Shown piece after piece: positions 1 to 5,793 of a stretch of 7,910 bases of DNA. A model generated the notes under the pieces. It was not told where the DNA came from, did not search any database, and saw only the letters and a program-made list of their open reading frames with translations. The DNA lies in assembly GCA_009842375.1 (NCBI GenBank), contig VYFM01000293.1, forward strand, positions 1-7,910, written 5' to 3'. The position numbers and the translations under genes were made by a program. The DNA is from Candidatus Poribacteria bacterium (GTDB taxonomy: Bacteria > Poribacteria > WGA-4E > WGA-3G). The number at the start of each line of letters is the position of its first letter. Position 1 is the first letter of the stretch.

Positions 1-1
1 G

Positions 2-169
2 TATTTTGTATTCTATCGGGATGTTGGTATCTTTCATGAACACGTTGTGAATAAGATTCTTGAGGATTTTGTGAATGCATGTCAACCGAGATCTGCAGAA
101 GTCGTTGGGGATTTCAACATTCGTGGTGGAATGAAGACGGTCGTCAGTGCAAGTTACAAGAGAGAATAA
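2..169 (+). CDS. queF: NADPH-dependent 7-cyano-7-deazaguanine reductase QueF, C-terminal part
   Basis: This is the last 55 codons of QueF, cut by the left edge of the window. The frame opens at base 2 and ends at TAA 167-169. QueF reduces the nitrile of preQ0 to the amine of preQ1 in the queuosine tRNA-modification pathway, in the cytoplasm. The fragment shows two family signatures. The first is the Phe-His-Glu triplet at fragment residues 11-13, which corresponds to the substrate-binding His-Glu of Bacillus subtilis QueF. The second is the GDFN-x-RGG stretch at residues 34-41 near the C-terminus. The short tail after it fits the small, single-domain (B. subtilis-like) type. The catalytic Cys and Asp lie upstream, outside the window. 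The gene converges on the minus-strand dehydrogenase with only 23 bp between the two stop codons and no visible terminator hairpin. Identification is confident despite truncation. Confidence 0.9.
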   Translation, partial: YFVFYRDVGIFHEHVVNKILEDFVNACQPRSAEVVGDFNIRGGMKTVVSASYKRE

Positions 170-192
170 CGCAAGAACAAACTGAATTTAAC

Positions 193-1221
193 TTAGAAAA
201 TTGGTACTGAACGTCCAATTCGAGCAGATTCGTAAAGAGCATCAAAAATCTTCGCAACTTTCAACACCTCTTCTCCGGGAACAGGAGAAGGTAATTCCTT
301 TCTTATAGCTGTATGAAACGACTCAAACTCCCCAGGTAATCCTTTAAGTAATTCTGGTTCATAATTTACCATTTCGTCCTTCTTATCAAGATATATCTGA
401 AGCGGTTCATAAGTTGCACCCGCTTGGTCTCCCATAAAAAAAGTTCCACCGATATTTTGAATATGTGATGCCCATGCAGTTTCTAAGGTTACAGTTAATT
501 CACCTTCAAACTTAATAGTCCCCATAGCAAAATCTTCCACTTCAAAATCTTCTGGATTCCACTTACCCCACGGATTGATAACATCAGCTCTATCACCAAA
601 TTTCTTGGCAGTCATGCCAAATGCTTCAATAGGATTAGGACAGCCTATCATCCATAGTAGAACATCAAGAATATGTACACCGATATCAATGAGTGGACCA
701 CCACCAGCAATGGCTTTACTGAGAAAAGAAGGTGATGCTGGAACGCCACGTCGTCGCATTGCCATTGCACGGGCATAGTATACATCACCAAAAAAACCCT
801 CATCGTGAAGTTTTCTGAGTGTCCGTGCACCAGCACCGAATCTTGATTGTAAGCCGATCTGTAACACCTTCCCACTTGCTTTTTGTGCGTCTACCATTGC
901 CTGTCCATCTATGGCATTTGCTGCAATAGGTTTTTCGCAGATCACATGTTTTCCAGCATTAAGTGCAGCAATAGTCGGTCCAGCATGGAAGTTGTTGGGT
1001 GTACATACACTAACAGCATCAAGTTCATCCATTTCAACCATCTTTTCGTAATCGGTAAAGACATTTGGTATGTCATGTTTTTTAGCAAAAGCTTTTGCTC
1101 GCGATTTGTCTATATCACATGCAGCAATGATTGAGACATCTTTTACACTATTATGTCCAGGGAGATGTTTTCCTCCGGCAATCCCACCGCAACCAACAAT
1201 GCCTACTTTTATTTTTTTCAT
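193..1221 (-). CDS. Gfo/Idh/MocA family NAD(P)-dependent oxidoreductase
   Basis: A 342-residue cytoplasmic dehydrogenase of the Gfo/Idh/MocA family, which oxidises or reduces sugars, inositols and related polyols using bound NAD(P). The N-terminal Rossmann fold has the dinucleotide loop GCGGIA at residues 10-15 and an acidic residue after strand 2 (D36). The family EKP motif is at 96-98, with K97 the expected catalytic lysine. The C-terminal alpha/beta domain carries GGGPLIDIGVH at 173-183, with D179 and H183 the usual active-site pair. Length is normal for the family and all key residues are present, so it should be active. The ATG at 1221 is preceded on its strand by AAAGGA at 6-nt spacing, which supports the start. 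It lies 45 bp downstream of the PhyH-like gene and is probably co-transcribed with it. The substrate cannot be read from sequence; a sugar- or cyclitol-like compound is only the family default. Confidence 0.92.
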   Translation of the reverse strand: MKKIKVGIVGCGGIAGGKHLPGHNSVKDVSIIAACDIDKSRAKAFAKKHDIPNVFTDYEKMVEMDELDAVSVCTPNNFHAGPTIAALNAGKHVICEKPIAANAIDGQAMVDAQKASGKVLQIGLQSRFGAGARTLRKLHDEGFFGDVYYARAMAMRRRGVPASPSFLSKAIAGGGPLIDIGVHILDVLLWMIGCPNPIEAFGMTAKKFGDRADVINPWGKWNPEDFEVEDFAMGTIKFEGELTVTLETAWASHIQNIGGTFFMGDQAGATYEPLQIYLDKKDEMVNYEPELLKGLPGEFESFHTAIRKELPSPVPGEEVLKVAKIFDALYESARIGRSVPIF

Positions 1222-1266
1222 AATAATTCCTTTCGTTAGACATATATGTTTCTATTTCAACAAGGA

Positions 1267-2082
1267 CTAAATTGTAACGACTTGTGGTTCCTGCTCTATA
1301 CTTAGGTTGTGTTCTGCTGCCCATTGTGCTGCAGCACCTCCTCCGCCACCGAGAAATTGTTTGCCAAGGTCATCAACATTTTGAAGTACATTTTCGTCAG
1401 GTTGCTGTTTGTCATTATAGTACAATAGATAACCTTCCGGTTTGAGCCATGCGTAATGATAACCGTAAATAACAAGTTTTGCAGTTTGATCTGTATAGTT
1501 TTGTCCAGTAGTATGGTAAATGCGGTTTTCAAAAAAATAAGCATCTCCTGCTCGTAGTAGCGGTTCAGCGTAGGGTTCTATAGGATCAATTTCTCCTTCA
1601 GGTATTTCTAATGGTTTACCCGATACATGGCTTCCTGGAATAAATAAAGTCGCACCGGCATCTGGCACATGACAATCGGTTAAACAGTATGCGATTTTTA
1701 GACCAACACGAGGGCAATTTTTGTGCCCAAGATCTAAATGTAAACCAACGTCTCGGTGCCACCCGCGATTCTCGGGTAACCCTTTTGGCTGTGGGTTTTT
1801 GTATAATAGAGCCGTATTCGTTATATGGAGATTTGTACCGAGAAGTTGAATGACTAACGGAATTGCTGTTGTCTGAGAGGTCAGTTCTGCAAAAGCAGGT
1901 TCCTGTACTAATCCGTCTCTAATATGTACATATTGTGCATCTGAATCGCGGGAATTCACAATTCGATCACCAGCTTCTATCAGTCTTGTTATCATATCAT
2001 TGTCAAGTACAGACCGAACAATGAAATATCCATTTTTATCAAATTCTTGTCGTTGTGCTTCTGTCAATGGGACGAATTCCAT
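1267..2082 (-). CDS. Phytanoyl-CoA dioxygenase (PhyH) family protein
   Basis: A 271-residue protein of the PhyH family of Fe(II)/2-oxoglutarate oxygenases, which hydroxylate or otherwise oxidise unactivated C-H bonds in diverse small molecules. The N-terminus has the usual LT-x-x-Q-x-x-x-F-x-x-x-G-Y-F-I-V opening (residues 6-22). The iron ligands are visible: H109-x-D111 in WHRD, and the distal H190 in the segment NRIYHTTGQN. Aligned without gaps to human PHYH from the distal His (shared GQN and the Thr two residues on), the position of the 2-oxoglutarate-anchoring Arg is A201, with K202 next to it. This is unusual. The C-terminal region has a run of five glycines (245-249) and no recognisable domain. 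The ATG at 2082 has AAGGAG eight bases upstream on its strand. It is first in a minus-strand unit with the Gfo/Idh/MocA dehydrogenase and has its own candidate promoter. The substrate is unknown; fatty acyl-CoA should not be assumed from the family name. Confidence 0.88.
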   Translation of the reverse strand: MEFVPLTEAQRQEFDKNGYFIVRSVLDNDMITRLIEAGDRIVNSRDSDAQYVHIRDGLVQEPAFAELTSQTTAIPLVIQLLGTNLHITNTALLYKNPQPKGLPENRGWHRDVGLHLDLGHKNCPRVGLKIAYCLTDCHVPDAGATLFIPGSHVSGKPLEIPEGEIDPIEPYAEPLLRAGDAYFFENRIYHTTGQNYTDQTAKLVIYGYHYAWLKPEGYLLYYNDKQQPDENVLQNVDDLGKQFLGGGGGAAAQWAAEHNLSIEQEPQVVTI

Positions 2083-2131
2083 GTAGAATACTCCTTCTCT
2101 AAACTGAATGGTAAAAGACTTGAGATGTTCG

Positions 2132-2143
2132 GATATAGTATCA
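2132..2143. repeat. Palindromic element A (candidate operator)
   Basis: GATATAGTATCA is an 11-bp dyad centred on an A with one mismatch, plus a trailing A. It is a one-mismatch direct copy of element B at 2176-2187 and lies 44 bp from it, about four helical turns. It covers the candidate -10 of the minus-strand promoter. It could be a binding site for a dimeric regulator, but no regulator gene is visible in the window. Confidence 0.4.
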
Positions 2144-2163
2144 TAAATAGAAATCGATGTCTA
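2135..2163 (-). promoter_or_regulatory. Candidate sigma70-type promoter for the PhyH-dehydrogenase unit
   Basis: On the minus strand, a -35 element TAGACA (2163-2158, 5 of 6 to consensus) is followed by exactly 17 bp and a -10 element TACTAT (2140-2135, 4 of 6). Transcription would start near 2128 and give a leader of about 45 nt before the PhyH ATG. The -10 lies inside one of the two palindromic elements of this intergenic region. The match is moderate and unsupported by anything except position and spacing. Confidence 0.4.
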
Positions 2164-2174
2164 CAATATAACCC

Positions 2175-2187
2175 TGATACAGTATCA
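2175..2187. repeat. Palindromic element B (candidate operator)
   Basis: TGATACAGTATCA is a perfect 13-bp palindrome around a central A. It lies 6 bp upstream of the -35 element of the sucC promoter and is nearly identical to element A on the other side of the divergent region. Such a pair could let one protein bind both promoters, possibly by looping. This is inferred from symmetry and position only. Confidence 0.45.
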
Positions 2188-2193
2188 AAAGAC

Positions 2194-2222
2194 TTGCAAT
2201 AATCAGGTGTGTATAGTATAAT
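2194..2222 (+). promoter_or_regulatory. Sigma70-type promoter for sucC
   Basis: The -35 element TTGCAA (2194-2199, 4 of 6) is separated by 17 bp from a perfect -10 element TATAAT (2217-2222). Transcription would begin near 2229, leaving a leader of about 83 nt before sucC. Optimal spacing and the perfect -10 make this one of the better promoters in the window. It probably drives sucC and the following nuclease-like gene. Confidence 0.65.
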
Positions 2223-2311
2223 CATTTTAATCTATTTCACAGATTTCATAAGATATTATCCTACAGATTTTGAAATGCTAATAGGCATTTTACTGCACTC
2301 ATAATTTAATA

Positions 2312-3496
2312 ATGAATATACATGAATACCAAGCCAAAGAGATATTAGAATCTTTTGGTGTTAAGACCTTATCTGGCAGTGTCGCTGAAACTCCTGAAGA
2401 TGCTCAAGCCATTGCAACTGAAATTGATGGAACGAAATTTGTTGTCAAAGCACAAATCCATGCAGGTGGACGAGGAAAAGGAGGTGGAGTCAAACTTGCC
2501 AACTCCATCTCAGAAGTAAAACAACTTGCTGAAGATATGCTCGGAATGCAGCTTGTGACACCACAGACTGGTGCAAAAGGGAAACTTGTTAGAAAGGTCC
2601 TAATCGTAGAAGCAGCTGAAATACAGAAAGAGTTTTACCTTGCTATCCTACTTGACAGAGAAACATCACAGTTAACTTTAATTGGCAGTGAAGAAGGAGG
2701 AATGGATATTGAGGAGGTAGCAGCACAAACCCCAGAGAAGATTATTAGGACGCAGATTAATCCCGCATTTGGATTGTCTGAATTTCAAGCGAGAGAATTC
2801 GCATTCAATTTAATTACTGATCCTTCATACCGTCAACTCATACCAAATGCAACAGCATTAATCATGTCGCTTTACAATGCATTTGTTGCATGTGATTGTT
2901 CCTTGATAGAAATCAATCCGTTGACAATAGTTGGAGATGGTGCAGATTTAGATATTGTCGCACTTGATTCTAAAATCAACATAGACGACAATTCTATCTG
3001 GAGACGACCTGATATTGCTGATATGCGTGACCCACACGAAGAAGACCCAAGTGAATTAGAGGCAAGTGAATCTGGACTAAGTTATATCCGACTTGATGGA
3101 AATATTGGTTGTATGGTGAACGGTGCAGGACTTGCAATGGCAACGATGGACATTATAAAGCAAAAAGGAGGAGAACCTGCTAACTTCCTTGATGTTGGTG
3201 GTGGAGCATCAGTTGAAGCAGTCGCACATGCTTTTCGGTTAATCCTTGCTGACGAAAATGTAAAAGCAGTTCTTGTTAATATCTTTGGTGGTATTATGAA
3301 GTGTGATACGATTGCTACAGGAATAGTTGAAGCCGCGAAACAGGTCGAACTTAACGTTCCACTTGTGGTTCGGTTAGAAGGAACAAACGTGGAACTTGGT
3401 AAGCAGATTATTGCTGAGTCTGACTTGAACCTACAACTTGCAGAAGGGCTTTCTGAAGCTGCAGAACTTGCTGTGAATGCAGCAAACATAGTATAA
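2312..3496 (+). CDS. sucC: Succinate-CoA ligase (ADP-forming) subunit beta
   Basis: A 394-residue protein of the usual full length for SucC. With SucD it converts succinyl-CoA plus phosphate and ADP to succinate, CoA and ATP in the TCA cycle, in the cytoplasm. The N-terminal ATP-grasp part starts with the family signature MNIHEYQAKEIL (1-12) and contains AGGRGKGGGVKLA (51-63), which contributes to nucleotide binding. The metal-binding region is EINPL at 200-204, followed by the LDSK segment near 218-221. The C-terminal CoA-ligase domain shows GNIGCMVNGAGLAM (263-276), GGGAS (296-300), NIFGGI (323-328) and RLEGTN (354-359). No key motif is missing. The ATG at 2312 is fixed by the N-terminal signature, although no Shine-Dalgarno sequence precedes it. 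The usual partner sucD does not follow; an Rpn-like gene does, after 9 bp. The alpha subunit must be encoded elsewhere if the enzyme is active. Confidence 0.96.
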   Translation: MNIHEYQAKEILESFGVKTLSGSVAETPEDAQAIATEIDGTKFVVKAQIHAGGRGKGGGVKLANSISEVKQLAEDMLGMQLVTPQTGAKGKLVRKVLIVEAAEIQKEFYLAILLDRETSQLTLIGSEEGGMDIEEVAAQTPEKIIRTQINPAFGLSEFQAREFAFNLITDPSYRQLIPNATALIMSLYNAFVACDCSLIEINPLTIVGDGADLDIVALDSKINIDDNSIWRRPDIADMRDPHEEDPSELEASESGLSYIRLDGNIGCMVNGAGLAMATMDIIKQKGGEPANFLDVGGGASVEAVAHAFRLILADENVKAVLVNIFGGIMKCDTIATGIVEAAKQVELNVPLVVRLEGTNVELGKQIIAESDLNLQLAEGLSEAAELAVNAANIV

Positions 3497-3500
3497 AGGA
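3495..3500 (+). promoter_or_regulatory. Shine-Dalgarno site that sets the TTG start of the nuclease-like gene
   Basis: AAAGGA overlaps the sucC stop codon (TAA 3494-3496) and lies 5 nt before TTG at 3506-3508. No in-frame ATG occurs until codon 36, which is already inside the conserved domain. The site therefore supports the rare TTG start and suggests translational coupling with sucC. Confidence 0.7.
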
Positions 3501-3505
3501 CACGT

Positions 3506-4480
3506 TTGAACCAACAAGACAACACTCGAACTCGCTCTGACAATATTACATTACCGCATCAAAGGTTTGACATCGTAGCAAAAGATCCATTTTATAACTT
3601 TCCAGATGATATGCTCAGTTTTCTTATGGGGGACAAAGAATTCGAGTATGTTGAACATGTTGATACCAACTTAACCACTGTTCAAGTACGTAACATGGAC
3701 ATATTGATTAAGGTGCGCCATGATGAAAAACCCGTTTTGGTCCATTGTGAAATCCAGACAGATGATAGTGTGAATCCGAACATGGTTCAACGAAACGTTG
3801 GATATCTCGGAAGATGCTTTGAAAGGTATGGGTTACCGATCTATTCTTACGTACTATACCTTCGATCAACTGCTGGTGTAAGAGATTCCGGAGGGTATAT
3901 CCAAGATGTTCCTGGACATCGAATCATAGTTGAGTATCAAGTAGTTCGTTTAAACGAAATTGATGGTGAGACATTTCTTCAGAATAGGCAACCAGGTATG
4001 ATGCCATTCACTCCGTTGATGAAACCCCCAGTGGGTATGTCAAGTATTGAATGGACTACACAATGTGTTGATGTGACGAGGAGATTGCCCGTTGACACAT
4101 CAACCCGTAATAATCTGCTGGTTGAGTTATGGGTTATGAGTGGTTTGAGACATGAACGTCAAGACCTATTACAAACGCTTTCGGAGGGTATTGTGAACAA
4201 TTCTACAGTATATGAGATGATTATAGAACGCGGCATGGAGCGCGGCATGGAACAAGGTATTGAACAAGGAAGAAAACAAGGAACGAAAGATGGAATAATT
4301 GAATCTATAACGGTGCTACTTGATAAGCGTTTTGAAATGAACACGACACCTATTTTAACACCATTGCTTGAAACTATAGACGATTTGCAACAAGTCAAAC
4401 AGTTATTCCAGGAAGCGTTAGAAGTTGATCACTTAGAAGATTTCATTCGTTCGGTTCAAAATATACAAAACGGTGCGTAA
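3506..4480 (+). CDS. Rpn-like PD-(D/E)XK nuclease / putative transposase family protein with DUF4351-like tail
   Basis: A 324-residue protein resembling the Rpn (recombination-promoting nuclease) family, also annotated as PD-(D/E)XK family transposase. E. coli Rpn proteins are DNA endonucleases that stimulate RecA-independent recombination; activity here is inferred. The nuclease-like core spans about residues 20-150. D65 (in MDILIKV) and E82-x-Q84 (in HCEIQ) fit the D...(D/E)-x-(Q/K) active site. They are followed by the family's QRNVGYLGRCFERYG helix (95-109) and a hydrophobic strand SYVLYL (114-119). Residues 241-263 form a Gly-every-fourth-residue repeat (ERGM, EQGI and similar), likely a helical linker typical of this family. 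The last 60 residues resemble the DUF4351 helical tail. Start is TTG at 3506 with an AAAGGA site. It lies 9 bp after sucC and has no own promoter or inverted ends, so it looks like a settled operon member and not a fresh insertion. Its role next to sucC is unknown. Confidence 0.75.
   Translation: MNQQDNTRTRSDNITLPHQRFDIVAKDPFYNFPDDMLSFLMGDKEFEYVEHVDTNLTTVQVRNMDILIKVRHDEKPVLVHCEIQTDDSVNPNMVQRNVGYLGRCFERYGLPIYSYVLYLRSTAGVRDSGGYIQDVPGHRIIVEYQVVRLNEIDGETFLQNRQPGMMPFTPLMKPPVGMSSIEWTTQCVDVTRRLPVDTSTRNNLLVELWVMSGLRHERQDLLQTLSEGIVNNSTVYEMIIERGMERGMEQGIEQGRKQGTKDGIIESITVLLDKRFEMNTTPILTPLLETIDDLQQVKQLFQEALEVDHLEDFIRSVQNIQNGA
4226..4297 (+). repeat. Six degenerate 12-bp tandem units inside the nuclease-like gene
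   Basis: Six consecutive 12-bp units encode tetrapeptides with Gly in the third position. Units 1 and 2 differ at one base (GAACGCGGCATG and GAGCGCGGCATG); units 3 and 4 share GAACAAGG; units 5 and 6 are more diverged. The gradient suggests growth by slippage or unequal exchange at the 5' side. Each unit is a multiple of three, so copy-number change would only lengthen or shorten the linker. Confidence 0.8.
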
Positions 4481-4486
4481 TGAGTA

Positions 4487-4515
4487 TTGATAGATTGACC
4501 ACCAATCAATATAAT
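4487..4515 (+). promoter_or_regulatory. Sigma70-type promoter for pgk-proS
   Basis: TTGATA (4487-4492, 5 of 6) is followed by 17 bp and a perfect TATAAT (4510-4515). Transcription would start near 4522, giving a leader of about 78 nt to the pgk ATG at 4600. The spacer contains a small dyad, GATTG (4493-4497) and CAATC (4503-4507), which is symmetric between the two promoter elements and could be an operator. The promoter begins 7 bp after the preceding stop codon, so pgk does not depend on read-through from sucC. Confidence 0.7.
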
Positions 4516-4599
4516 ACTTAGAGAACTATCATATATTGTGTGAATAATTTCCAATCATACAACATAACTCACAAATCAGTTTTAACAGATAAGAGAAAA

Positions 4600-5790
4600 A
4601 TGACAAAACTTGAATTAGCAAATATTGATGTCGCTGGAAAACGGGTTATCGTCCGTGTGGATTTTAATGTTCCTATACAAGATGGTAAGATAACCGATGA
4701 AACCCGAATAACCGCTGCTTTACCTACCTTATTAGACCTTATTCATCGGAATGCAAGAATTATTCTCATTACACACTTAGGCAGACCAACAGTAGGTTCA
4801 GCAGCAGATCGCCGGGAACTTTCTACTGAGCCAATTGCAGTTGCATTAAGTAGAAAACTTGGTACCCGCGTTGCTCATGTAAATGATTGTATCGGTGAAG
4901 ATGTACAAAATGCTGTTGAGTCGTTAGAAAATGGTGAAATTCTACTCCTTGAAAATGTCAGATTTTATGCTGAAGAAACAGACAACGATCCAGAATTCGC
5001 ACAACAACTTGCATCTCTTGCGGATGTATATGTCAATGATGCCTTTGGCACCGCTCACCGTGCCCACGCTTCAACAGAGGGGATAACACACCACGTCACA
5101 ACTTGTGCAGCTGGTCTACTTATGGCGCGTGAAATTCATTACCTAAGTATGAGCCTTGAAAACCCAGCGCGACCTTATGTAGCCATTCTTGGGGGCGCGA
5201 AGATATCAGATAAAATCACACTGATAGATAATCTTTTGGGAAAGGTGGATAGTCTATTAATAGGTGGTGGGATGGCTTATACTTTCTTGGCTGCCATGGG
5301 TGTTTCAATCGGTAATTCCCTGGTAGAAACGGATAAGCTTGATGTAGCAGAATCATTAATTAAGAAAAAAGGGTTTTCAAACACAGTTCTTCTACCGGTA
5401 GACCATATTGCTGGAAAAGAGTTTGACCCAGAGACACAATTTGCTGTTGTAGATGAAGAATTTATTCCTGATGGTTGGCAAGGGTTAGATATAGGTCCAA
5501 AAACTATCGCATTATTTCGTGCACAAATCGCGTCTGCAAAAACGGTGGTGTGGAATGGTCCTTTAGGGGTCTATGAATTTGAAAAGTTTGCTAAGGGAAC
5601 TATTGAAGTTGCAAAACAGATCGCATCCTCCGATGCTGTTAGTATTATCGGTGGTGGTGATTGTGTTGCGGCAATACAACAGGCTGGTGTTGCGGATAGG
5701 ATAACACATGTTTCCACTGGTGGTGGAGCATCTCTTGAATTTTTAGAAGGAAAACCTTTGCCGGGAATTACGGCATTAACCGATAAATAG
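4600..5790 (+). CDS. pgk: Phosphoglycerate kinase
   Basis: A 396-residue glycolytic enzyme that transfers phosphate between 1,3-bisphosphoglycerate and ADP to give 3-phosphoglycerate and ATP, in the cytoplasm. The N-terminal substrate domain has RVDFNVP (19-25, with D21 and N23), R36, HLGRP (59-63), R121 in ENVRFY, and R154 in GTAHRAH. The C-terminal nucleotide domain has ILGGAKISDK (196-205), GGGMAYTF (222-229), WNGPLGVYE (318-326), GGGD (351-354) and STGGGASLE (372-380). All standard motifs are intact. The frame stays open upstream to a GTG at 4540, which would add 20 residues unlike any PGK N-terminus. I prefer ATG 4600 because it gives the normal family length and start; the sequence before it (AAGAG, 4 nt spacing) is only a weak ribosome site. 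It is followed after 3 bp by proS and has its own promoter. Confidence 0.95.
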   Translation: MTKLELANIDVAGKRVIVRVDFNVPIQDGKITDETRITAALPTLLDLIHRNARIILITHLGRPTVGSAADRRELSTEPIAVALSRKLGTRVAHVNDCIGEDVQNAVESLENGEILLLENVRFYAEETDNDPEFAQQLASLADVYVNDAFGTAHRAHASTEGITHHVTTCAAGLLMAREIHYLSMSLENPARPYVAILGGAKISDKITLIDNLLGKVDSLLIGGGMAYTFLAAMGVSIGNSLVETDKLDVAESLIKKKGFSNTVLLPVDHIAGKEFDPETQFAVVDEEFIPDGWQGLDIGPKTIALFRAQIASAKTVVWNGPLGVYEFEKFAKGTIEVAKQIASSDAVSIIGGGDCVAAIQQAGVADRITHVSTGGGASLEFLEGKPLPGITALTDK

Positions 5791-5793
5791 ATT

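Noticed and set aside
170..192. Possible bidirectional terminator between queF and the dehydrogenase
   Set aside because: The 23-bp gap has no inverted repeat or T-run on either strand.
2194..2199. TTGCAA as a -35 for the minus strand, since it is self-complementary
   Set aside because: At 17-bp spacing on the minus strand the -10 position reads CAGGGT, which does not fit.
3082..3543. 153-codon open frame on the minus strand
   Set aside because: It is the shadow of the conserved C-terminal half of sucC; its Ser/Ala/Pro-rich translation is typical of antisense reading.
3506..4480. The nuclease/transposase-like gene as an active transposon
   Set aside because: No terminal inverted repeats, target duplication or separate promoter are visible, and the gene is tightly spaced after sucC.
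4540..4599. 20-codon N-terminal extension of pgk from a GTG
   Set aside because: The extra residues do not resemble PGK, which starts normally at ATG 4600; the segment is better explained as the untranslated leader.
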